A DNA stretch of 16,194 nt from Acidimicrobiales bacterium (lineage in GTDB: Bacteria; Actinomycetota; Acidimicrobiia; Acidimicrobiales; Poriferisodalaceae), in contig JAGQSP010000029.1 of NCBI GenBank assembly GCA_020439485.1, positions 1 through 16,194 of the forward strand. The letters run 5' to 3'. How positions within the stretch are numbered: position 1 is the first letter of the stretch; the number at the start of each line of letters is the position of its first letter. Below, piece by piece: positions 7,833 through 15,096 of this stretch. The notes under the pieces are model-generated. The model worked only from the letters and a program-made list of their open reading frames with translations. It ran no database searches and had not been told where the DNA came from. The position numbers and the translations under genes were made by a program.

Positions 7833-7847
7833 CACGACTTACCTCCC
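7833..7847 (-). promoter_or_regulatory. Ribosome binding site and original GTG start of protease 1
   Basis: On the minus strand GGGAGGT (7847-7841) lies five bases before GTG (7835-7833), and an in-frame TAA (7841-7839) closes the frame upstream. The codons after GTG read K-P-L-L-I-A, then TAG, then A-M-L-G-L-L-A-S-A-A-G-A. Together they form a normal signal peptide apart from the stop. This supports 7835 as the ancestral start. Confidence 0.75.
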
Positions 7848-7906
7848 GACCGATGGTGCCGTTGTCATTCGCTGAAATCTCAGATTCAACGCCACCAATA
7901 TTTCGG

Positions 7907-7935
7907 AGCATGGCGACTCGCGCGACCGATGTCAA
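7907..7935 (-). promoter_or_regulatory. Candidate promoter for cassette 1
   Basis: A perfect -35 hexamer TTGACA (7935-7930) is followed after 17 bases by CATGCT (7912-7907), a weak -10 match. It lies about 70 bases before the ribosome binding site of the protease gene. The -35 is convincing, the -10 less so. Confidence 0.35.
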
Positions 7936-8430
7936 TGTCCAATTGCCGGTTCATAGTCGGCCACAAGCCAGGTCGTAGCGGCCTCGCGTTATCCGACACC
8001 CTGCCGAGTTGCATCCTGCTTAGGACCGCCGACCGCCCACAGCGGCCCAGCCGGCCGCAGGGGTGGGCCAGGGGAGTCACCGAGCAGCCCTGGCGGAAGC
8101 CGGCTCATCGACCGGATTGTGCAAGCGGGTGACCAATCTCGTCGCCTCGGCGGACCGAATCACTGCCGGGCCTGGGCGGCTGGTTCAGCTCGATGGGCTA
8201 GTCGACGAATTCGGGTGCTCGCAATCGATTCCGGGTACTCCATCCCGCAATCTCGACGCGCCCGTCGCCAACCGATCTGAAGAATTCCCAACCAGTCTGT
8301 CGCGTTTGGCCGGTCGGGAGGTCCCTGGGGTGGGGTGTGCGGACTCGGTTTGAAAGAAGGACTCAGTTCTCGGGTGTCCCTTTCGGCGACTTCGAGAGGC
8401 CACAGGTGTGTGGTCCCGGTCCGCTGTCTC
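7936..8430. other. Divergent intergenic region without a supported gene
   Basis: This stretch lies between the divergent protease 1 and excisionase-like genes. The open frames in it are short, rich in Arg/Pro/Ser and lack ribosome binding sites. I see no tRNA, repeat array or clear palindrome. It probably carries control regions for both directions. Confidence 0.4.
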
Positions 8431-8444
8431 GTGGAGGAGTTGAC

Positions 8445-8519
8445 GTGAGCCACATCCCGAATTGTCGACCGGCCCCGCCGGAAGCCCGCCTTGAGACCCA
8501 GGACTTTTCCCGTGGGTAG
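8445..8519 (+). CDS. Possible 24-residue leader peptide before the excisionase gene
   Basis: A strong ribosome binding site GGAGGAG (8433-8439) sits five bases before a GTG at 8445. The frame encodes 24 residues (MSHIPNCRPAPPEARL...) and ends at TAG 8517-8519. The stop overlaps the GTG start of the HTH gene at 8512 by eight bases, a classic arrangement for translational coupling. The peptide resembles nothing I know. It is inferred from the ribosome binding site and overlap only. Confidence 0.4.
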   Translation: MSHIPNCRPAPPEARLETQDFSRG

Positions 8520-8817
8520 GCGCGGTTTGCGGCTCGTGTACACGGTGCCCGAAGCGGCCGAGCTTTTGGGGATCGGCCGTTCGACTGCGTATGAGTACGT
8601 GGCGAGCGGCGAGATCGCGACCGTTCGTATCGGTAGCCGTCTCGTCGTGACACGTCCGGCTCTTACCCAGCTGCTCGGCGTCGAGCCGCCCCTGCCCGCA
8701 GAGATGGACGCAGTCCGCGCCGCTCTCCGCACGTCCGCTGCAACGAGCTCCTCCGCTTCGAAGCGACCTACCCCTTCGTCTGACGCCAGTCAAGAGCGTC
8801 TCCCCTTCACCGCCTGA
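8512..8817 (+). CDS. Excisionase-family HTH DNA-binding protein
   Basis: The protein has about 101 residues. The N-terminal half is a MerR-like HTH_17/excisionase domain: YTVPEAAELLGIGRSTAYEY, then VASGEIATVRIGSRLVVTRPAL. The tail is Ser/Ala-rich and probably disordered. Such proteins bind element ends or promoters and steer integrase towards excision, or regulate transfer genes. I chose the GTG at 8512 because AGGA lies about nine bases before it and the leader ORF overlaps it. A TTG at 8491 and a GTG at 8536 are alternatives. The gene lies about 110 bases upstream of the relaxase on the same strand and may form a regulatory unit with it. Confidence 0.8.
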   Translation: MGRRGLRLVYTVPEAAELLGIGRSTAYEYVASGEIATVRIGSRLVVTRPALTQLLGVEPPLPAEMDAVRAALRTSAATSSSASKRPTPSSDASQERLPFTA

Positions 8818-8830
8818 GGACCCTGTGATG

Positions 8831-8902
8831 CACCTACCGACCATCTCCCGCCACCTACCGCGATTGAAGACAGACGGTTGCACATTCAGTGCCGGTAGGT
8901 GG
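8831..8902 (+). repeat. Direct and inverted repeats before the relaxase, candidate oriT
   Basis: CACCTACCG occurs at 8831-8839 and again within CCACCTACCG at 8851-8860. The exact inverse CGGTAGGTGG is at 8893-8902, giving a 10-bp inverted repeat around a 32-base spacer. MobF relaxases usually recognise an inverted repeat beside the nick site close to their own gene (established knowledge), and the relaxase starts at 8929. The repeat could instead be an operator for the HTH protein. Confidence 0.5.
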
Positions 8903-8928
8903 TGCAGACCTATCGGGATGTGCAGTAG

Positions 8929-11900
8929 ATGACCGCCCGAGTGACGACGTTGAAGGGCGCCAGCGCTGGCGCCTACTACGTGGAGGCCCTGCCGTCCTAC
9001 TACCTGGACTCGGGTGAACCGAAGGGTGTCTGGCACGGCCGCGGTGCAGAGCTTCTGGGCCTGCACGGCGAACTCATCGACGACGAGTTCCTGGCGGTGA
9101 TGGCCGGCCTGCGCCCAGGCACTGATGGCGAGGTGCATCTGGGGCGGGTGATGGGCGACTCGTCGGTTCGGGGGTTCGACGTGACGGCGTCGGCGCCGAA
9201 GTCGGTGTCGGTCATGTTCGCAGTCGGCGACGACGACACCCGCCGACACGTCCTGGAAGCCCACGACACCGCAGTCAGGGTGATGATCGACTGGATCGAA
9301 ACCCATGCTCATACCCGGTTCCGGATCACCGGGCAGGTATCGGTCGTGGACGCCGAAGGGATCGTGGCGGCGGCGTTCCGCCAGCACACCTCACGGGCCC
9401 TCGATCCGCAGTTGCATACCCATGTGGTGGTCTCGAACCGGGTCCGCTCACCCGATCGACGCTGGCTCGCGTTGGACGCTCGGAGTTTGATGTTGGATCA
9501 GCGGACCCTGTCTGCGATCTACCACTCGACGCTGCGCTCGCAGTTGTCGGGCCGGCTGGGTGTGGTGTGGGAACCGGCCGAGAACGGGATCGCCGAAATC
9601 TCCGGCATCCCCGAGGCCGTGCTCGAGGAGTTCTCCTCGCGCACTCTCGATGTGCAACGAAGGATCGATGCGAAGCTGGACAGGTTCATCGACACGTTCG
9701 AACGCCAGCCGACACCGAGGGAGCGGTGGCGCCTCGAACGCGAAGCCGTCATCGACTCCCGCCCCCTCAAAGCGACCGCGGTTGATGGCGAGTCGCTGCA
9801 CGAGGGGTGGACACGCCAGGCCGACGCGACGGGTTTCGACCCGTACTGGCTAGTCGCCGATGTCGTCGGCCCACCACGCGCCCAAGCTCTCGACACCGAC
9901 ATCGCATCTGCGGCTGTGAAGGCTGCGGTTGACGCGCTTGTGGAGCGCCAGTCAAGCTGGCGTCCAGCAGAGCTGACCCGAGAGATCGCCGCCACCCTGC
10001 CGACCGATATCGCCATCGACCCGGCCGAGATCGTCGGCGTGTTGGATTCGTTGACCTCCCAGGCGATCGCGGCTTATTGCGTCGACATTTCCCGACCTGT
10101 CCCTGATGGTGTCGCGGTGCGCCGTGATGGCCGCCCTTTCGCCGAATCTGTGGCTGATCGGGCGATCACCACACCCGAGATCCTCGCCCAAGAAGAACGA
10201 CTCACCGCCTGGGCCCAACGACGGCTGGCAGACCCAGGCCTCGACTCGACTACCGCGCCCGACCTGTCCTCGCGCCGATTGACCGCACCCCAAGCCCAGA
10301 CCGCCGCCGCAGTAGCTGGCACCGCCGACCTTGTCCTGGTGGTCGGGCCCGCCGGTACGGGAAAGACCACCGCCCTCGCTCCCGCCGTGGCCCAGTTGCA
10401 GGCAGAAGGCCGTCCGGTGTTCGGGGTCGCACCGTCCGCCGCGGCCGCTGACGTGTTGGGCTCCGAGACCGGTGTGGGGGCGGACACGATCGACAAGCTC
10501 CTCGTCGAACACTCCGGGCGCCGCCCACCCGATCACCGCTATGACCTTCCGGCAGGGTCGACGATCATCGTCGACGAGGCCGGGATGATCGCCACCGACC
10601 GCTTCGACCGCCTCGCCGAACTCGCCGACACCAAAGCCTGGCGCATCGCGCTCGTCGGTGACCCGCTGCAGTTCTCCGCCGTCGGCCGGGGTGGCATGTT
10701 CCAGTTCCTCCTCGACGCCCACGGAGGTATCGAACTCGACCAAGTCCACCGATTCATCAACCAGTGGGAACGAGACGCGTCACTACAACTGCGCCAAGGC
10801 GACCCAGCCGTCGCCAAGATCTACGACCTCCACGACCGTCTCCACGGTGGAACCCTCACCCGCATGACCGGCCAAGCTCTCGACGAATGGTGGACCGCAC
10901 GCCACAACGGCGACAACGTCGTGCTGGCTGCGCCAACCAACGACACGATCATCAACCTCAACCGTGCCGCCCAGCAGATGCGCCTCGACGCCGGGGAACT
11001 CGACCCCCGAGGCCGCACCACAGAAGCCGGCCCGGCCCGCTACCAGATCCACGTGGGTGATGAGATCGTCACGCGGCAGAACGACCGCCAGATCAGAACC
11101 GACCGCGGCCTCGCAGTCCACAACCGAGACCGATGGCACGTCGACACCGTCCACCGCAACGGCGACATAACCGCCTACGGCACCACAGGCCGTGTACGGC
11201 TCCCAGCCGGCTACGTCGCCGACCATGTCGAACTCGGCTACGCCCAAACCAGCCACGCCACCCAAGGCAGAACCGTCGACCGATCCATCCTCCTACTCGA
11301 CACACCCTGCGACGTACGCGGGATCTACGTACCAATGACCCGCGGACGCGAACACAACAGCGCCTACATCGTCACCACAGGCGAACAGACCCCGGCCGAT
11401 GTGTTCGCGGAGTCGATCGCCCGCAGCTGGATCGACCAACCCGCCCTCGCCCGCCAAACAGAACTCACCGGCCAGAACCTCCACAAGCCCGGAGGCCTTC
11501 CCGCGGTCGAGCTTCGAACGCTGCTGCGGACGCGGACCGATCTCAACCGCCAGATCGGCCACATCAACAACGACAGCCGACAGCTCCCAAGGCAGATGGC
11601 CCAACTCGAACGCGCGAAAGAGCAGGCCGTCTCCCAGCTCGGATCCGACCGGTCAAGACTCAAACATGCCCACGACACCCTCGCCGCTCACGACAGGCCC
11701 CTCCGACGCCGAGGCCACGAAATCGAAATCGCAAACGCCCACCGGGCCGCCGACTACCTGCCCGCCGACATCGACAAGACGGCCGCCAAGATCGCCGAAC
11801 TCGACACCAAGATCACCGACCTGCACCACAAGATCGAAACCAACAACAAGCTCTCGCCGTCGGTGCCGCAACTTCAGAAGCGGCTCGACAATGTCAACGA

Positions 11901-12204
11901 CCGACTGCACGACGACTTCACCGTCCGGCGACGCCAGAACACCCTCGACCCACCAGCCCACGTCACGAATCAGATCGGCGAACGCCCCACAGGCGGACAC
12001 ACAGCAGACGCCTGGGACCGCGCCGCCGCCCAAATCGACCAACACATCACAGCCTTCGGACCCGCCAAGTTCCTCCAAAGCGGATCGGGGCTCCCACACC
12101 CCGCCGCCCGCGAAAGCCACGCCATCACCGGAGGCCTCATCCGAGGACTCCGAGACACCAGATCCCGAGAACTCGACGGCCCATCCCTCGGCATCGGGAG
12201 ATGA
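8929..12204 (+). CDS. MobF/TrwC-type conjugative relaxase with RecD-like helicase
   Basis: The protein has 1091 residues. The N-terminal relaxase domain (about 1-300) has Tyr pairs at 16/17 and 24/25 and the metal-binding histidines His153, His163 and His165 (DPQLHTHVVV). A superfamily 1 helicase follows (about 450-830), with Walker A GPAGTGKT (473-480), Walker B IIVDEAGM, GDPLQFSAVGRGG, YAQTSHATQGRTVD and YVPMTRGREHN. The last 220 residues form a long coiled coil and a charged tail. The enzyme should nick one strand at oriT, stay covalently bound through Tyr and unwind the strand for transfer. The ATG at 8929 directly follows an in-frame TAG and gives the typical N-terminus; its ribosome binding site is weak. 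No T4SS or coupling-protein gene accompanies it here. Confidence 0.93.
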   Translation: MTARVTTLKGASAGAYYVEALPSYYLDSGEPKGVWHGRGAELLGLHGELIDDEFLAVMAGLRPGTDGEVHLGRVMGDSSVRGFDVTASAPKSVSVMFAVGDDDTRRHVLEAHDTAVRVMIDWIETHAHTRFRITGQVSVVDAEGIVAAAFRQHTSRALDPQLHTHVVVSNRVRSPDRRWLALDARSLMLDQRTLSAIYHSTLRSQLSGRLGVVWEPAENGIAEISGIPEAVLEEFSSRTLDVQRRIDAKLDRFIDTFERQPTPRERWRLEREAVIDSRPLKATAVDGESLHEGWTRQADATGFDPYWLVADVVGPPRAQALDTDIASAAVKAAVDALVERQSSWRPAELTREIAATLPTDIAIDPAEIVGVLDSLTSQAIAAYCVDISRPVPDGVAVRRDGRPFAESVADRAITTPEILAQEERLTAWAQRRLADPGLDSTTAPDLSSRRLTAPQAQTAAAVAGTADLVLVVGPAGTGKTTALAPAVAQLQAEGRPVFGVAPSAAAADVLGSETGVGADTIDKLLVEHSGRRPPDHRYDLPAGSTIIVDEAGMIATDRFDRLAELADTKAWRIALVGDPLQFSAVGRGGMFQFLLDAHGGIELDQVHRFINQWERDASLQLRQGDPAVAKIYDLHDRLHGGTLTRMTGQALDEWWTARHNGDNVVLAAPTNDTIINLNRAAQQMRLDAGELDPRGRTTEAGPARYQIHVGDEIVTRQNDRQIRTDRGLAVHNRDRWHVDTVHRNGDITAYGTTGRVRLPAGYVADHVELGYAQTSHATQGRTVDRSILLLDTPCDVRGIYVPMTRGREHNSAYIVTTGEQTPADVFAESIARSWIDQPALARQTELTGQNLHKPGGLPAVELRTLLRTRTDLNRQIGHINNDSRQLPRQMAQLERAKEQAVSQLGSDRSRLKHAHDTLAAHDRPLRRRGHEIEIANAHRAADYLPADIDKTAAKIAELDTKITDLHHKIETNNKLSPSVPQLQKRLDNVNDRLHDDFTVRRRQNTLDPPAHVTNQIGERPTGGHTADAWDRAAAQIDQHITAFGPAKFLQSGSGLPHPAARESHAITGGLIRGLRDTRSRELDGPSLGIGR

Positions 12205-12218
12205 GCTCGGACAAACTC

Positions 12219-12247
12219 GCCTTCTGCCTCCGACCGGGCAGGAGGGC
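12219..12247 (+). terminator. Hairpin after the relaxase gene
   Basis: GCCTTCTGCC and GGCAGGAGGGC can pair over about ten base pairs with one bulge, 14 bases after the relaxase stop. No T-run follows. The rest of the 156-base gap to the convergent lipoprotein gene holds a weaker CACCCC/GGGGTG stem (12297-12320) and nothing else I can support. Confidence 0.3.
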
Positions 12248-12360
12248 GATAGTCGGAGTTCCGAGCTAGGCCCGCCGCCGCAGCCGTGGACATGACCACC
12301 CCCGACGTAACGGCGGGGTGACAGTCCGCTGCAACACTGCTTTCACCTGCGGTCTCGCCC

Positions 12361-12891
12361 CTAGCCGCCGGCTTCGATAGAGGTGACCCGGCCGAATCCT
12401 GAGACGACCGAGGCACCGAGCATCTCCCTGCATCGCTCCAACAGCGCAACTGCGGAGGCGTCAGCGGCCTCCAGAGCCTGCAGGACGGAGTACCCGCCAC
12501 CGCCGCCCAAGATGCGGTCCCCGGCTTCGATCGTCTGTCCGTCGGCTAGCACGATCTGCTGGTTCTCGTCGTCCCACCGGGTCCCGAAAGGCCAGCCCAC
12601 GAGATCTCTGCCGGGCCCCTCAGTCAGATACACGCATCCGTCGACGATCTCGATCGTCCCACCGAGCCCTGCGGCGTTGATGACGTCGGGCGCGCGGGCG
12701 GCTACGAGCAAAGGACCATCGGAGGTCAACCCCTTTGCCTCCGCGATCTCCTCCACGGTCGAGGCCGTGGTCTCCACAACAGAAGTAGTTGGCAACTCGT
12801 TGCCCCTGTCTTGGGTCGAGTCGCAAGCCGCCACCAGCAGCAGGGTAGCGAGAGCGGCCGCCAGCACTCGTTTAGCAGACTCGGCCGTCAT
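12361..12891 (-). CDS. Small lipoprotein, partner of protease 2
   Basis: The protein has 176 residues. The ATG at 12891 gives the signal MTAESAKRVLAAALATLLL with lipobox VAAC (Cys23), and GGAG lies nine bases upstream inside the protease gene. After a Thr/Glu linker, a compact domain (about 60-150) contains IEIVDGCVYL, GWPFGTRWDDE and LADGQTIEAGDRILGGGGG. A helix with a second Cys follows. I do not recognise a named family. The start overlaps the end of protease 2 by 20 bp, so the two are probably translated together. It is not visibly related to the lipoprotein of cassette 1. Partner roles such as inhibitor or anchor are inferred only. Confidence 0.78.
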   Translation of the reverse strand: MTAESAKRVLAAALATLLLVAACDSTQDRGNELPTTSVVETTASTVEEIAEAKGLTSDGPLLVAARAPDVINAAGLGGTIEIVDGCVYLTEGPGRDLVGWPFGTRWDDENQQIVLADGQTIEAGDRILGGGGGYSVLQALEAADASAVALLERCREMLGASVVSGFGRVTSIEAGG

Positions 12892-14794
12892 ACGCTGATG
12901 CTCCAGACGTAACCCTATTCGCGAACTCCGTGCTTCCGGTGAAGCTGTTGACCACCGTCGTCCAGGCGGCTTCACTCGTCAACTGGTTCGCCCAAGACGT
13001 CAACCCGCCCGAGTCCGACGGGCGTCCCATCATCGTCCAGTACGCGAGTTCAACCCTTATCTTGCGTCTGTCGTAGGTGTTGATCGGGTACCGGCCCCTG
13101 AACTCCGAGCTTGTCAGAATACCGCTGGCAACCTCAGCCGCCCTGGGCACTGTGCACAGATCGAGTTTGTTGCGCCAGTGGTTGTAGCCGTTCAGATCTG
13201 CAAAGCGACCTAGGCCGTGCTCGTACATCCCCAACACGAAATCGCGGGCTCGGTCCGTCGTCGTGTACACGCTCAGGCCCGACTCCACGTCGGCCAAGTG
13301 CTGTACCGAACCGATCACAGCCTCCCCGTTGCTGTCGTAGGCACCCTTGTATACGCCAACAGCAACCCAAGGCGCGGTCTGCCTATACACCGGACCTCCA
13401 CTGTCGCCCTCCGAACCAGCGACAGCAACCGACCCTCGTATCTGCTCGATGAATTCGACTTGCGTCTGATCGTCAGTTGCATCCTCCCCCACGTCGACAA
13501 CCGTTCCACACGCTGCTACATCACTGTTTGCGCCGGTCCGACAGATCGACTCGCCGATCATCGACGTGCCATAGGCCAGAGTGCCCGTGACAGTCGTGGC
13601 GGAGTTCAAGCCGGTCCTGAGTCGATTGGTCACGAGGAAGTTGCTCTCCTCGATCGTCTGACCATCGAGTCGGGACTGGTCGTAGTGACCGCTTGATCCG
13701 TAGGCACCGATGTACACATCGCGGGTCATGTTGAAGAAGGCGGAGTAGGTCCAGCTACCGCCACCACTTCCGGCTGCAAACTGAGCGTCAGGGCCGGTGC
13801 CCAGACAGTGACCGGCGGTGAGCCAGTCTCGGCCACCTGACGAACTCTCGACGGCGAAACCAAGGGAGCACCAGCTGTCACTCCAACGGCGCTCGATCTC
13901 GATACCAGCACGCTGAGGTGCGCACCCGAACCGGTTGCACGGGTCCTTGCCATGATCAGCCATGACCGTTTCACCAACAGTAAATGCGAAACGTGGCAAA
14001 CCCTCGAGCGAGAGCGATGCTCGACTAGCCGAACCGGGGCGGAGGTCAACCACGACCTGGTTGTTGCGAAGACTCCAGCCAACGGCTACGACCTCGGGGT
14101 CTGTGGCAAGCTCTGCGATCTCATCGCCCAATTGCTCCCGGTCACCAGCCCGCCCGTTGCTCCGCACGGCACTTCGAATCGCCTCCGCAGCTTGCCGCAG
14201 CTCGGCAAGTGATGACTCGACCTCCTCAACCGAAACGCGACCCCCGTCGCCTCCCAGCTCCTCGGTGGCCTCCTCAGCCTCGGCCAACCCGCTGTGCGTG
14301 CTCAGCAGCGCCACCGAAGGCTCCGAGAATGCCGGCACACCCGCCCAGTCAATCCGAACACCCGCGAACCATGTCCGGTCGTGTAGCTGCTCGACTAGCA
14401 GTATCGCCGCATCCTCCACAGCACGTGCATGCAGGAACGCTGCCTCTTCCGCCGCGTCGAGCACCACGCCATACTCTCGTACCTGGTCAATGGCACCTGG
14501 GGCACGAACCAGTTCGGCGGTGAGCAGGCGATCGCCCGGCAGACCCATCGCGATGCGTTGACGAACGTAGAAGTCGACAAGTTCTTCGTGGTCACCTGGG
14601 AGAGCTCCGTTGGCGAGTTCCTCGGGCGTCTCGAATGGCAGCGACCGATCGTGATCGTACCGAGGGTCCGGCACCGGGATCTCGTAAGCGATCTGACCCG
14701 ACCCCAGCTCTTGCTCGCCTCCATCCGCAGATACCGCAGGCGTGCTCGCCGCAACGAGCCCAGCCACCAGTACTACGAAGCACCAGCGCTTCAT
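12872..14794 (-). CDS. Secreted trypsin-like (S1) serine protease with DUF4214-like tail
   Basis: The protein has 640 residues. The ATG at 14794 is chosen because it starts a standard signal peptide (MKRWCFVVLVAGLVAAS, cleavage after AVSA at about 23) and follows GGAAGGTGGGG. A helical propeptide of about 270 residues precedes the protease domain (about 295-515). That domain has His329 (LTAGHC), Ser465 (GDSGGP) and a likely Asp372 (HYDQSRLDG), with Asp359 as the other choice. The entry segment C-x4-C...IEIERR...CSLGF matches the same point in protease 1. Residues about 515-640 resemble DUF4214 (LGRFADLNGYNHWRNKL, MMGRPSDSGGLTSWANQL), a domain of bacterial surface and secreted proteins. The enzyme should act outside the cell; its substrate is unknown. 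Confidence 0.88.
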   Translation of the reverse strand: MKRWCFVVLVAGLVAASTPAVSADGGEQELGSGQIAYEIPVPDPRYDHDRSLPFETPEELANGALPGDHEELVDFYVRQRIAMGLPGDRLLTAELVRAPGAIDQVREYGVVLDAAEEAAFLHARAVEDAAILLVEQLHDRTWFAGVRIDWAGVPAFSEPSVALLSTHSGLAEAEEATEELGGDGGRVSVEEVESSLAELRQAAEAIRSAVRSNGRAGDREQLGDEIAELATDPEVVAVGWSLRNNQVVVDLRPGSASRASLSLEGLPRFAFTVGETVMADHGKDPCNRFGCAPQRAGIEIERRWSDSWCSLGFAVESSSGGRDWLTAGHCLGTGPDAQFAAGSGGGSWTYSAFFNMTRDVYIGAYGSSGHYDQSRLDGQTIEESNFLVTNRLRTGLNSATTVTGTLAYGTSMIGESICRTGANSDVAACGTVVDVGEDATDDQTQVEFIEQIRGSVAVAGSEGDSGGPVYRQTAPWVAVGVYKGAYDSNGEAVIGSVQHLADVESGLSVYTTTDRARDFVLGMYEHGLGRFADLNGYNHWRNKLDLCTVPRAAEVASGILTSSEFRGRYPINTYDRRKIRVELAYWTMMGRPSDSGGLTSWANQLTSEAAWTTVVNSFTGSTEFANRVTSGASAYDGRVC

Positions 14795-15096
14795 AGCACC
14801 CCACCTTCCCCTCGGTGCCTCCACGGTAACGCACTGATCCGTCCGATTTCGCGCACCCTGGGCAGAAGCCACACTTCGGCGCCATACGCCGTACATGCCA
14901 GTTGTCTTGATCTTGCCGCCGAATAGGCCGACGCGAGCCGACTGAAAGTGCAGACAGCACAGCGCAGCATGCCGATAGGAAACTTCGGGCCCACCACGTC
15001 TCTCGTGTCGGGCCCGCTCGTCCAGTTGGCCTCATCCCAAGCGCTGCCAAGGCCTCGCGGCAGCGCTCCACGATCACCGATCAAGCTGCCCCGACG
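14795..15096. other. Intergenic region between protease 2 and integrase
   Basis: This stretch separates the integrase stop from the start of protease 2; both genes read leftwards. It must hold the control region of cassette 2, but I find no good -35/-10 pair. Open frames here are short extensions of neighbouring frames and are not supported. Confidence 0.4.

Noticed and set aside
8185..9387. 400-residue minus-strand ORF
   Set aside because: Arg/His/Gly-rich shadow covering the complement of the excisionase-like gene and the relaxase N-terminus.
11133..12269. 378-residue plus-strand ORF rich in Arg, Pro and His
   Set aside because: It is the +1 frame shadow of the relaxase C-terminus.
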